The position numbers and the translations under genes were made by a program. Positions 25,075 through 33,225 of a stretch of 64,000 nucleotides of DNA are shown one piece after another. This stretch comes from JAJKJG01 sp036389455 (GTDB lineage Bacteria > Pseudomonadota > Alphaproteobacteria > Rhizobiales > Beijerinckiaceae). The notes beneath the pieces are model-generated. The model saw only the letters and a program-made list of their open reading frames with translations. It had not been told where the DNA came from and did no database searches. The stretch spans positions 1 to 64,000 of the forward strand of contig DASVPW010000112.1 of assembly GCA_036389455.1 (NCBI GenBank), in the 5' to 3' direction. The stretch's first letter is position 1, and the number at the start of each line of letters is the position of its first letter.

Positions 25075-27387
25075 ATGAGCACGGCTGACGGCCCACGCGC
25101 CCTCCCTCCCCCTTGCGGGGAGGGCGGACTCGGCCGAAGGCCGAGCCTGGTGGGGGTCGCGGGCGTAGAGCCCGGTGGTGACGAGAAGAGCGCTGTAAGA
25201 TCAGTCGGGGTCGAACGCCGTGCTCCGCGCTTCGACCCTGCGACCCCCACCCCGCTCGGCCTGCGGCCGAGTCGGCCCTCCCCGCAAGGGAGAGGGAAGA
25301 AGCGTGCCCGCCTTTCACGGCGGCTCGTCATTTCCGGCGGAGCATTTGCAGCGGCGTGCCTCGCCGCCGCCCTCGCCCTGTGGTCCTTCGTCGAAAACCT
25401 CGGCCCCCTCGACCTCTCGGCGGCCGAGAAGCGCTCGACGGTGGTGCTCGACCGGGACGGGCGGCTTCTGCGTCCGTTCGCGACCGAGGACGGGCGTTGG
25501 CGGCTGCCGGTCAAGGCGGCGGACGTGGATCCGCGCTTCCTTGCCATGCTCAAGGCCTACGAGGACGTCCGCTTCGACCGCCACCCCGGCATAGACCCGC
25601 TGGCGCTGCTGCGCGCCGCGGGACAGCTCCTCGCAAACGGCCGCATCGTCTCCGGCGGCTCGACGTTGACCATGCAGGTGGCGCGGCTCCTCGAGCCCAG
25701 GGAGGAGCGCACCCTTTCGGCGAAGCTGCGCCAGCTCGTGCGCGCCGTGCAGCTCGAGCGGCGGCTGTCGAAGCCCGATATCCTCGGGCTCTATCTCACG
25801 CTCGCGCCTTACGGCGGCAACATCGAGGGCACGCGGGCGGCGGCGCTCGCCTATTTCGGGCGCGAGCCGAAGCGCCTGTCCTTCGCGGAGGCGGCGCTCC
25901 TCGTCGCCCTGCCGCAGGCGCCGGAGACGCGCCGGCCCGACCGCTTCGCCGCGGACGCCCGCCGCGCCCGCGACCGCATCCTCAACCGCGCGCTTTCACG
26001 AGGCCTCCTCAACGCGGCTGAAGCGCAGGCCGCGAAGGCCGAGGCCGTGCCGGCCGCCCGCCGCCCGTTCCCGATCCTCGCCGCGCACGCCGCCGAGGCC
26101 GCGGTCGCCGGGCGCCCGGACCTCAAGGTGCATCGCCTCGCCATCGACGCCCGCCTCCAGGCGAGCCTCGAGGCGCTCGTGCGCGAGCGGGTCGAGCCCT
26201 TGGGCGCGCAACTCTCCGCCGCGATCCTCGTCCTCGACAACGAGACCGGCGAGGTCAAGGCCCACGTCGGCAGCGCCGGGTATCTTGCGAAGGAGCGCGC
26301 CGGCGCCGTCGACATGACGGCGGCCCTGCGCTCGCCGGGGTCGGCCTTGAAGCCCTTCATCTACGCGCTGGCCTTCGAGAGCGGCGTCGCGCACCCCGAG
26401 ACCCTCGTCGACGACCGCCCGTCCCGTCACGGCCTCTACGCGCCCGAGAACTTCGACCTCTCCTACCAGGGCACGGTGACGGCGCGCCGCGCCTTGCAGC
26501 TCTCGCTCAACGTGCCGGCCGTCGAGCTCATGGCCGAGGTCGGGCCGGCGCGGTTCATCGCGCGCCTGCGGCAGGCCGGCGCCGCCGTCGTCCTGCCGAA
26601 GGAGGCGCCGCCGGGCCTCGCCGTGGCGCTCGGCGGCCTCGGCATTACCCTCGCCGATCTCACGCGCCTCTACGCCGGCTTTGCCCGCGACGGCGACGCG
26701 CCGGCGCTCGTGCGGCGCCTCGACGGCGGCGCGCCCGCGCCCGAGCGGCGCGTCACCGACCCGGTCGCGGCCTGGTACGTCGCCGATATTCTCAGGGGCG
26801 CGCCGCCACCGGACAACGCCTTGGCCGGGCGCATCGCCTTCAAGACCGGCACGTCCTACGGCTACCGCGACGCCTGGGCGGTCGGCTTCGACCGGCGCCA
26901 CACGGTGGGCGTCTGGGTCGGGCGCCCGGACGGGGCGGCGGTGCCGGGCCTCATGGGGCGCGCCGCCGCCGCACCGATCCTTTTCGACGCCTACGCGCGC
27001 CTCGGCCGCGAGCCCGAGCCGATCGCGATGCCCTCGCACGCGCTGATCGCCTCGACGGCGGCGCTTCCGCCGCCGCTCCGCCACCTGCGCAAGGACGTGC
27101 CGAAGACCATCGCCTCGACGGTGAGCGCGCCCTTGAAGATCGCCTTCCCCCTCGACGGCTCCCGCGTCGAGCTCGGCTTTTCCCGGAGCGGCGATGGCCC
27201 CGGGCCCCTGGCGCTGAAGGCCTCCGGCGGTGTGCCGCCCCTGACCTGGCTCGTCAACGGCGCGCCGATCGCCGCCCCGGCGCTGCGCCGCCAGTCCGCG
27301 TGGCAGCCGGACGGCTCAGGCTTTGCCCGCGTATCTGTCATAGACGCCAGCGGCGCGACCGACAGCGTGATGGTGCGGATCGAGTAG
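25075..27387 (+). CDS. pbpC: Penicillin-binding protein 1C
   Basis: A bifunctional peptidoglycan synthase of about 770 residues. A membrane anchor (LVISGGAFAAACLAAALALW) lies near residues 84-103. The GT51 transglycosylase domain has the catalytic glutamate in KAYEDVRFDRHPG and GGSTLTMQVARLLEP. The transpeptidase domain has SALK in SPGSALKPF, SLN in LQLSLNVPA and KTGT in FKTGTSYGYRDAWA. A C-terminal BiPBP_C domain ends the protein. The N-terminus is odd: about 60 of the residues before the anchor are encoded by a palindromic repeat element, and the only in-frame starts (GTG 25051, ATG 25075, GTG 25150) lie upstream of or inside it. ATG 25075 is a provisional choice. Confidence 0.9.
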   Translation: MSTADGPRALPPPCGEGGLGRRPSLVGVAGVEPGGDEKSAVRSVGVERRAPRFDPATPTPLGLRPSRPSPQGRGKKRARLSRRLVISGGAFAAACLAAALALWSFVENLGPLDLSAAEKRSTVVLDRDGRLLRPFATEDGRWRLPVKAADVDPRFLAMLKAYEDVRFDRHPGIDPLALLRAAGQLLANGRIVSGGSTLTMQVARLLEPREERTLSAKLRQLVRAVQLERRLSKPDILGLYLTLAPYGGNIEGTRAAALAYFGREPKRLSFAEAALLVALPQAPETRRPDRFAADARRARDRILNRALSRGLLNAAEAQAAKAEAVPAARRPFPILAAHAAEAAVAGRPDLKVHRLAIDARLQASLEALVRERVEPLGAQLSAAILVLDNETGEVKAHVGSAGYLAKERAGAVDMTAALRSPGSALKPFIYALAFESGVAHPETLVDDRPSRHGLYAPENFDLSYQGTVTARRALQLSLNVPAVELMAEVGPARFIARLRQAGAAVVLPKEAPPGLAVALGGLGITLADLTRLYAGFARDGDAPALVRRLDGGAPAPERRVTDPVAAWYVADILRGAPPPDNALAGRIAFKTGTSYGYRDAWAVGFDRRHTVGVWVGRPDGAAVPGLMGRAAAAPILFDAYARLGREPEPIAMPSHALIASTAALPPPLRHLRKDVPKTIASTVSAPLKIAFPLDGSRVELGFSRSGDGPGPLALKASGGVPPLTWLVNGAPIAAPALRRQSAWQPDGSGFARVSVIDASGATDSVMVRIE
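25110..25290. repeat. Long inverted repeat inside the pbpC coding frame
   Basis: Two 51-nt arms (25110-25160 and 25240-25290) are inverted copies matching at 47 of 51 positions, with 79 nt between. The outer ends have the CCCTTGCGGGGAGGG-type tip also seen in the elements at 28794 and 31199. The element contains no stop codon in the pbpC frame. It looks like a non-autonomous palindromic element common in intergenic DNA, here carried inside a gene. Confidence 0.8.
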
Positions 27388-27494
27388 GCGGCGATCCGGA
27401 TGATCGTAATCGCGGTCAGGAGCCCGCTTCTCATCTCCCTACACACGGTGATATGCCACCATCGCCAGTAGGCGGGCCGAGTCGGTTTATAGGA

Positions 27495-28265
27495 ATGAGC
27501 AAATTCGCGGAAAGCGTGTTGCAGCTTAGCAAGACGCTCGTTGCACAATATGACACGATCTTCGATCATCGTGGGAACCGTGGAGATTCTCGCGAATCCG
27601 CAGTGATACAGTATCTTGAGAAAATATTTCCGCGCGGTTTTGGATTTGCAAAGGGAGAGATGTTTGACTCAACTGGAGCCGTGTCAGGAGAGGTGGATAT
27701 TGTAATATACGATACGGTATATTCAACTGTTTTCCACGATGGCTCTGGAAAGATACTCGCGCCAGTAGAGTCATGTTATGGCGCTATTGAATGCAAATCA
27801 ACTCTAACCACGAGTGAGCTTGACGATTGCATAAGAAAAATTAATAAGTATAGGACTATGCAGAGGCCCGAAGCCAATACAGGTCAGGTTTTTATCACTC
27901 CAGATTTTTCCTTAACAGGCGGACAGGGAATTCTCCTTAAGCGAACTGATAATCGCCCTACATTTGGTATATTTGCTTTTGAATGCTCAATCTCACTGGA
28001 TACCCTGCTAAACAAAATGCGCTTTAATAATCAGATTGATTATATTATTGTTCCAGGCAAATTTTGTTTCATTGGATATAATTATTTTAGTATGGATGGT
28101 CGTCCGATTGTTAATTTTACGGTTGAAGGAGAGCGCTCAGTAGCGGTCTGGGTGCTTGGACTTCAAATTCTATTGCGTCCCATTCGCCTCATTGGTGCAA
28201 ACAAGGAAGCGATACTCACGCAGATAATACGCGAGAGCCAGATCGGAAGCCTCCCGGGACTCTAA
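27495..28265 (+). CDS. DUF6602 protein, PD-(D/E)XK nuclease-like
   Basis: A 256-residue protein in a markedly AT-richer stretch than its neighbours. The N-terminal half matches the DUF6602 pattern: a glycine/arginine start (NRGDSRESAVIQYLEKIFP), then GEVDIVIYD and VESCYGAIECKSTL. The D...ExK spacing is that of PD-(D/E)XK nuclease folds, so a DNA- or RNA-cleaving role is plausible. ATG 27495 gives the usual family start (MSKFAESV); another ATG at 27453 would add 14 residues. It stands alone, with no methylase or ATPase beside it. Codon use and base composition suggest horizontal acquisition. Function is unproven. Confidence 0.78.
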   Translation: MSKFAESVLQLSKTLVAQYDTIFDHRGNRGDSRESAVIQYLEKIFPRGFGFAKGEMFDSTGAVSGEVDIVIYDTVYSTVFHDGSGKILAPVESCYGAIECKSTLTTSELDDCIRKINKYRTMQRPEANTGQVFITPDFSLTGGQGILLKRTDNRPTFGIFAFECSISLDTLLNKMRFNNQIDYIIVPGKFCFIGYNYFSMDGRPIVNFTVEGERSVAVWVLGLQILLRPIRLIGANKEAILTQIIRESQIGSLPGL

Positions 28266-28348
28266 CCGTGCAACTCCTTGCAAGCGCCCCGGGAACACCC
28301 ATATGGCGCCCGCGTTTCGGATGAGAGGCGCGACCGCGCGAGGAGCCA

Positions 28349-28861
28349 ATGACCACCACGGCCCGCATGAGCCCGATCTTCGAGGCCTTGAAGGAGAGCG
28401 GCCCAGACGTCTCCGATTCCGTCGCGCGGATCTCGCTCCTGGCGCACGTCCTCGATAGCGCGATCACGATCCCGGGCACGAACCGCACCATCGGCATCGA
28501 TCCGCTCCTCGGCCTCATCCCGGTGATCGGCGACGCGCTCTCGGCGGCGCTGTCGAGCTACATCGTCTGGGAGGCGAAGCAGCTCGGCATCCCGCGCTGG
28601 AAGCTCGCCCGCATGATCGGGAACATCGCGGCGGACACCGCGATCGGGGCGGTGCCCCTCGTCGGCGACCTCTTCGACATGGGCTTCAAGGCGAACCGCC
28701 GCAATCTCCGCATCGTCCTCGACCACCTGGAGAAGACCGGCCGGCTCACGCCGAAGGTGATCGAGGGCACGGCGGTGCGGTTGGACGAGTCCTCCTCTCC
28801 CCGCGTGCGGGGAGAGGGCTTCGTGCCGAGGGCCCGAAGCGAGCCCGAAGGGCGAGGGTGA
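28349..28861 (+). CDS. DUF4112 domain protein
   Basis: A 170-residue protein of the DUF4112 family. The core (residues about 25-135) shows the family pattern LDSAITIPGTNRTIGIDPL, LIPVIGDALSAALSSYIVW and VPLVGDLFDMGFKANRRN, including two hydrophobic helices, so an inner-membrane location is likely. AGGAG lies just before the ATG. The last 22 residues (from SSSPRVRGEG) are encoded by the palindromic element starting at 28794, and the stop codon lies inside that element's central palindrome. Function is unknown for the family. Confidence 0.85.
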   Translation: MTTTARMSPIFEALKESGPDVSDSVARISLLAHVLDSAITIPGTNRTIGIDPLLGLIPVIGDALSAALSSYIVWEAKQLGIPRWKLARMIGNIAADTAIGAVPLVGDLFDMGFKANRRNLRIVLDHLEKTGRLTPKVIEGTAVRLDESSSPRVRGEGFVPRARSEPEGRG

Positions 28862-28951
28862 GGGGCTGTCGACGCTTGCGCTCGATCGTCGACAGCCCCT
28901 CACCCGGTCGCGCTCCGCGCGACTCGGCCTCTCCCCGCAGGCGGGGAGAGG
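28794..28951. repeat. Palindromic repeat element between convergent genes
   Basis: The element has two outer hairpins with CCTCTCCCCGC/GCGGGGAGAGG arms (28794-28817 and 28928-28951). A perfect 18-bp inverted repeat in the centre (28856-28873 and 28888-28905) is built on GGGTGAGGGGCTGTCGAC. It separates the DUF4112 gene from the converging ABC ATPase gene, overlapping the end of the first and stopping three bases before the second. It could serve as a terminator for both directions. The layout matches the element at 31199-31349. Confidence 0.85.
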
Positions 28952-28954
28952 CGA

Positions 28955-29740
28955 TCAGCGCCCGCTGGAAATAAACTGGCGGAAGCGCTCCGAGCGCGGC
29001 GCGCCGAACACCTCGGCGGGCGGCCCTTCCTCCTCGACGATGCCCTGGTGCAGGAACACGACGCGGGAGGACACGTCGCGGGCAAATCCCATCTCGTGGG
29101 TCACGACCAGCATGGTGCGGCCTTCCTCGGCGAGCGCCCGCATGACGCGCAGGACCTCGCCGACGAGCTCGGGGTCGAGCGCCGAGGTCGGCTCGTCGAA
29201 GAGCATCACCCGCGGGTGCATGGCGAGCGCCCGGGCGATCGCGGCGCGCTGCTGCTGGCCGCCGGAGAGATGCGCCGGGTAGTGGTCGCGCTTGTCGGCG
29301 ATGCCGACCTTCTGCAAGAGCGCCTCGGCTTCGGCGACGGCTTCGGCCCGCGGCCGCTTCTGCACGTGCACCGGCGCCTCGACGACGTTCTCCAGCACCG
29401 TCATGTGGGACCAGAGGTTGAAGCTCTGGAACACCATCGCGACCTTCATGCGAATGCGGTCGACCTGGGCGCGGTCGGCCGGGCACATCCGCCCGCGCCG
29501 GTCCTTTTCGAGCGCGATGACCTCGCCGCCGATCGCGACCTCGCCGCCGTCCGGCACCTCGAGCATGTTGATGCACCGGAGCATCGTGGACTTGCCCGAG
29601 CCCGAGGCGCCGAGGATCGAGATCACCTCCCCGTCGGCGGCGCTGAGCGAGACCCCCTTCAGCACCTCGAGCGCTCCGAAGCGCTTGCGCAGGTTCCGGA
29701 TCGCGACGGCTGGCGGGGCGGAAGGGGAGGGGGCCGTCAT
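28955..29740 (-). CDS. Polar amino-acid ABC transporter ATPase
   Basis: A 261-residue ATPase of the HisP/GlnQ type. Walker A is GASGSGKST near residue 47, the Q-loop is MVFQSFNLWSHMTV, the signature is LSGGQQQRAAIARAL, Walker B is VMLFDEPTSALD and the H-loop is VTHEMGF. The segment DRRGRMCPADRAQVDRIR is typical of octopine/nopaline/histidine-type transporters. ATG 29740 overlaps the upstream permease stop (ATGA). It powers uptake by the two permeases and the binding protein encoded upstream. Confidence 0.93.
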   Translation of the reverse strand: MTAPSPSAPPAVAIRNLRKRFGALEVLKGVSLSAADGEVISILGASGSGKSTMLRCINMLEVPDGGEVAIGGEVIALEKDRRGRMCPADRAQVDRIRMKVAMVFQSFNLWSHMTVLENVVEAPVHVQKRPRAEAVAEAEALLQKVGIADKRDHYPAHLSGGQQQRAAIARALAMHPRVMLFDEPTSALDPELVGEVLRVMRALAEEGRTMLVVTHEMGFARDVSSRVVFLHQGIVEEEGPPAEVFGAPRSERFRQFISSGR

Positions 29741-30462
29741 GCGTGCGCCGCCTCGGCCCGGGGCAGCACCTCCGGGGGCTGGCGCAGGTGCGGCGACAGC
29801 CACCATTCGAGGGCCTGCACGGCCCGCGTCACGAGGAAGTTGAGGATGAGGTAGATCGCGCCTGCGCAGACGAAGATCTCGACCGCCCGGAAGGTCTGCG
29901 AGATCAGCTTATGGGCGATGCCCGTCACCTCCATCATGGTGATGATCGAGGCGAGGGAGGTCGCCTTGATCATCAGGATGACCTCGCTGCCGTAGCCGGG
30001 GAGCGCCTGGCGGAGCGCGATCGGGAAGACGATGCGGCGGAACAGGAGGAACCGCGACATGCCGCAGGCCCGCGCCGCCTCGACCTGCGCGTGCGGCACC
30101 GACTGCAGCCCGCCGCGGATGATCTCGCCCGCGTAGGCCGCGGTGTTCAGCGTCAGCGCGGTGAGGGCGCACCAGTAGGGCTCGCGGAAGAACCACCAGA
30201 TGCCGAGCTCCTGCAGGGCCGGGCGGAACTGGCCGAGGCCGTAGTAGATAAGAAAAACCTGGACCAGGAGGGGCGTGCCGCGGAAGACGAAGACGTAAGC
30301 CCTGGCGAGCCAGTCGAGCGGCGCTATGCCGGACATGCGCATCAGCGCGAGCAGCATCGCCAAGACGGCGCCGAGGGCGACCGAGCTGAAGGCGAGCTGC
30401 AAGGTCAGCGGCACCCCTTCGAGGAGCTTCATGAAGGTCTCGGCCATGAAGGCGAGGTCCAT
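29737..30462 (-). CDS. Polar amino-acid ABC permease (HisM-like)
   Basis: A 241-residue inner-membrane protein with about five helices. The N-terminal part ends in RGTPLLVQVFLIYYGLGQF, typical of this family, and the ATPase-contacting EAA loop is VEAARACGMSRFLLFRRIVFP. The start at ATG 30462 shares a base with the upstream permease stop (TGATG). It partners the HisQ-like permease. Confidence 0.92.
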   Translation of the reverse strand: MDLAFMAETFMKLLEGVPLTLQLAFSSVALGAVLAMLLALMRMSGIAPLDWLARAYVFVFRGTPLLVQVFLIYYGLGQFRPALQELGIWWFFREPYWCALTALTLNTAAYAGEIIRGGLQSVPHAQVEAARACGMSRFLLFRRIVFPIALRQALPGYGSEVILMIKATSLASIITMMEVTGIAHKLISQTFRAVEIFVCAGAIYLILNFLVTRAVQALEWWLSPHLRQPPEVLPRAEAAHA

Positions 30463-31175
30463 CACGCCCTCCTCAGGCCGCGCATGGAATAGTCCTCGGC
30501 ACGCTGGAAGCCCCAGGTCGAGACCGTCGTGACGACGAGGTAGAGCAGCGCCGCCGTGAAGTAGAAGGAGAACGGCTTGTAGGTCGAGCCCGAGCCGATG
30601 GCAGACTGGCGCAGGAGTTCGACGAGTCCCGTGACCGAGATCAGCGCCGACTCTTTCAGCGCGAGCTGCCAGACGTTGCCGAGGCCCGGGATCGCGTAGC
30701 GCAGCACCTGCGGGGCGACGATGCGCCGGAACAGCAGCATGGTGTGCATGCCGACCGACTTCGCGGCCTCGATCTCGCCGCGGGCAAGGGCCGTGTAGGC
30801 GCCGCGGAAGACCTCGGCCTGGTAGGCGGCCGAGATGACGCCGATGGCCAAGGCGCCGACCGCGAAGGCCGGCACGCTGACGAAGCCGCCCTCGCCCCCG
30901 AGCCACTGCGCGACGCGGCTCAAGACCGCGCTGCCGCCGAAGTAGAACAGATAGATGACGAGGAGGTCCGGGATGCCGCGCAGCACCGTGGTGTAGCCGT
31001 CGCCGAGAGCGCGCAGGACGAAGCTCCGCGACAGCTTCGCCCAGGCGATGAGGGAGCCGAGCACGGAGCCGACGAGGAAGCCGCAGGATGCCACGGCGAC
31101 GGTCATGCCGGCCGCGACCAGCATCGGCCAGCCCCAGCCCTTCGGCCCGAAGCCCATCAGCTCGAAATAGGACAT
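30462..31175 (-). CDS. Polar amino-acid ABC permease (HisQ-like)
   Basis: A 237-residue inner-membrane permease. It has TVLRGIPDLLVIYLFYFGGS in the conserved cytoplasmic region and the EAA loop IEAAKSVGMHTMLLFRRIVAP. In the HisQ/HisM model the two permeases form a heterodimer. Its start lies 24 bp beyond the palindromic element that separates it from the binding-protein gene. Confidence 0.92.
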   Translation of the reverse strand: MSYFELMGFGPKGWGWPMLVAAGMTVAVASCGFLVGSVLGSLIAWAKLSRSFVLRALGDGYTTVLRGIPDLLVIYLFYFGGSAVLSRVAQWLGGEGGFVSVPAFAVGALAIGVISAAYQAEVFRGAYTALARGEIEAAKSVGMHTMLLFRRIVAPQVLRYAIPGLGNVWQLALKESALISVTGLVELLRQSAIGSGSTYKPFSFYFTAALLYLVVTTVSTWGFQRAEDYSMRGLRRA

Positions 31176-31198
31176 CGCCTGTTTCGGCCCCCCTTTCC

Positions 31199-31349
31199 CT
31201 CTCCCCGCTTGCGGGGAGAGGTCGAGTCGCGCTGAAAGCGCGACCGGGTGAGGGGCCGGGGGAGCGCGTCACCCCGGCCCCTCACCCTCGCCCTTTCGGG
31301 CTCGCTTTGCGGCCCCGCCGCGAGGCCCTCTCCCCGCGAGCGGGGAGAG
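31199..31349. repeat. Palindromic element inside the ABC operon
   Basis: Outer hairpins CTCTCCCCGC/GCGGGGAGAG occur at 31199-31220 and 31328-31349. The centre is a perfect 16-bp inverted repeat (31246-31261 and 31272-31287) based on GGGTGAGGGGCCGGGG. It has the same organisation as the element at 28794-28951. It occupies the gap between the binding-protein gene and the first permease gene. Confidence 0.85.
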
Positions 31350-31354
31350 AAGGT

Positions 31355-32203
31355 CTAAGCCTGCGGGATCATCTTGATCTTGAACCACTTCGCCGTGAGC
31401 TTCTCGATCGTGCCGTCCTTGATCGCGGCGTTGATGGCGTCGTCGAACATGCGCTTGAGGTCCGTGTCGGCCTTGCGCAGGCCGACCGCGACGCCGACGC
31501 CGAGGACGCCGCCGCCCATGCCGGCGCCGACGATCTTCATGTCCTTGAACTCGGGCTTGTCCATGGTGGCGGCGAGCGAGGAGTGGGCCGCGAAGATGCC
31601 GTCGATGCGCCCGGCCGCCAAGTCGAGGTCGTGCTGCTCGGTGGTCTTGTACTCGCGGATCTCGATCGTGTCCTTGAGGTACTTCTCGAGGAACGCCGAG
31701 TTCGTGGTCGAGCCCTGCACGCCGATGACCTTGCCCTTGAGGACCGGCTTCCAGGCGTCGATCAGCTTCTGGAGCTTGTCGGCCTCCTTCTCGATGTTGA
31801 CGATCTCGCCCTCGCCGGCGAGCTTGGCGAGGGGCGAATCCTTCATGGCGCCCCAGCCGTGCGGGCCCGCCGCGTAGGTGCGCGAGAACTGGATCACCTC
31901 CTCGCGCTTCGGGGTGATGTTCATGCCGGCCATGATGGCGTCGTACTTGCCGGCGTTCAGCGCCGGGATGATGCCGTCCCAGTCCTGCGCCACGACCTCG
32001 CACTTGACGTTCATGCGCCGGCACAGCTCCATGGCGAGCTCGGGCTCGAAGCCGTCGAGCTTGCCCTGCGGGGTCGAGAAGTTCCACGGCGCGTAGGCGC
32101 CCTCGGTCGCGATCTTGACCGTTTCCCACTTCTTCTGCGCCGCGGCGCCGGTCGCGAGCGCGGCTCCGAGGATGGCGAGGCCGAGTGCGTGCAAGAGTTT
32201 CAT
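31355..32203 (-). CDS. Periplasmic polar amino-acid binding protein
   Basis: A 282-residue family 3 solute-binding protein with a signal peptide (MKLLHALGLAILGAALATG, cleavage after AAA). AGGGGA lies seven bases upstream of ATG 32203. The start of the mature protein (TVKIATEGAYAPWNFSTPQG) and the ligand-binding loop GKYDAIMAGMNITPKREEV are typical of lysine/arginine/ornithine and histidine binding proteins. It is the first gene of the operon. Which amino acid it binds cannot be told. Confidence 0.92.
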   Translation of the reverse strand: MKLLHALGLAILGAALATGAAAQKKWETVKIATEGAYAPWNFSTPQGKLDGFEPELAMELCRRMNVKCEVVAQDWDGIIPALNAGKYDAIMAGMNITPKREEVIQFSRTYAAGPHGWGAMKDSPLAKLAGEGEIVNIEKEADKLQKLIDAWKPVLKGKVIGVQGSTTNSAFLEKYLKDTIEIREYKTTEQHDLDLAAGRIDGIFAAHSSLAATMDKPEFKDMKIVGAGMGGGVLGVGVAVGLRKADTDLKRMFDDAINAAIKDGTIEKLTAKWFKIKMIPQA

Positions 32204-32249
32204 CGCGGGTTCCCCTGTCGGCGAGCAGCCCGACGCTGCCGTACGGTGA

Positions 32250-32278
32250 GCTAACCGCGAGAGGCGAGGGGATGGCAA
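32250..32278 (-). promoter_or_regulatory. Weak candidate promoter of the ABC operon
   Basis: On the minus strand TTGCCA (32278-32273) and GTTAGC (32255-32250) are 17 bp apart, about 47 bp upstream of the binding-protein start. The -10 match is poor, so this is tentative. Confidence 0.28.
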
Positions 32279-32342
32279 GCCCTTTCACGGCTCTGGCGCG
32301 AGGAGAGGGCCCGCCCGCGAGGCGGGGAGTCGGCCGAGAGGT

Positions 32343-33092
32343 TCAGCCGAACCGGTGCAGCTCGGTGCCGTGGCGCTTGAGCCAGCGCTCGGCCTCCTCG
32401 GTGCGCTCGCAGAGGCCGTGGACGAGGCGCCAGAAGCGGTGGGAGTGGTTCATCTCCTTCAAGTGCGCGACCTCGTGGGCGGCGAGGTAGTCGAGCACGA
32501 AGGAGGGGGCGAGGATCAGGCGCCAGGAGAAGCTGAGGCAGCCCTTGGCCGAGCACGAGCCCCAGCGGCTCTTGGTGTCGCGCACCGTCAGGCGCCGGGC
32601 CGGGACGCCGAGCGCCGCGGTATGGCGGATCACCGCCTCGGCGAGGTCGCGGCGCGCCTCCCGTTCCAGGAACTCGCGCACCCGCCGGGTGACGTGCGCC
32701 GGCTCGCCCGTGACCGCGATCACCGGCTCGCCGTAGGGGTCCTGGGTCGCGCTCGTCACCCCGCGGATGCTCGACCAGTGCACGATCCGGTGCGGCACGC
32801 CCCGGAAGGGGATCGTGGCCCCATGCACGAGGCGGATCCGTCGCGGCACCCTGGCAACCCGGGTCGCGATCCAGTCGCCGTGGGCGTCGGCGAACTTCCT
32901 GGCCGTGTCGAGATCGGTGCGCTGCGGCAGGGTGAGGACGATCTCGCCCGTGGCGCTCGACACCCGAAGCGTGATCCGCTGGGCGGTGTTGCGCCGCCGC
33001 AAGGCGACGCGGAACCGCTTCCCGGCGTGGCTCACGTCCAGGTGCGGCGGATCGGGCGGACGGCGGAAAAGGGCGAATCCCATCGCCCTCAT
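32343..33092 (-). CDS. YgjP-type zinc metallopeptidase domain protein
   Basis: A 249-residue protein (246 if ATG 33083 is used). The C-terminal half matches the YgjP/M48-like family: RDTKSRWGSCSAKG, then the zinc site AAHEVAHLKEMNHSHRFW, where HEVAH supplies two ligands and the catalytic Glu. The N-terminal half is the family's beta-rich segment. There is no signal peptide or membrane segment. In bacteria the family is uncharacterised; some homologues neighbour restriction systems, but nothing here shows such a link. Confidence 0.88.
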   Translation of the reverse strand: MRAMGFALFRRPPDPPHLDVSHAGKRFRVALRRRNTAQRITLRVSSATGEIVLTLPQRTDLDTARKFADAHGDWIATRVARVPRRIRLVHGATIPFRGVPHRIVHWSSIRGVTSATQDPYGEPVIAVTGEPAHVTRRVREFLEREARRDLAEAVIRHTAALGVPARRLTVRDTKSRWGSCSAKGCLSFSWRLILAPSFVLDYLAAHEVAHLKEMNHSHRFWRLVHGLCERTEEAERWLKRHGTELHRFG

Positions 33093-33225
33093 CTTGCAGC
33101 CGGGCCCGAAACTTGTCAGCAGCGCGCAATGCCACCTTGCGCGAATTTGTTTTTGTGCTTAGCCGCGCTCCGCTGCCCTGGGAGGCGGCCGTCCGGTTCA
33201 GGATCGAACCTAGAAGTTGCCACTC

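Noticed and set aside
20664..25553. A 1629-codon minus-strand ORF opposite the macroglobulin gene.
   Set aside because: His/Arg/Gly-rich mirror of a high-GC gene; the plus strand encodes a clear macroglobulin with an intact thioester motif.
28232..28245. AGATCGGAAG near the end of the DUF6602 gene, resembling the start of a sequencing adapter.
   Set aside because: The match stops after ten bases and the segment codes in frame for the end of the protein.
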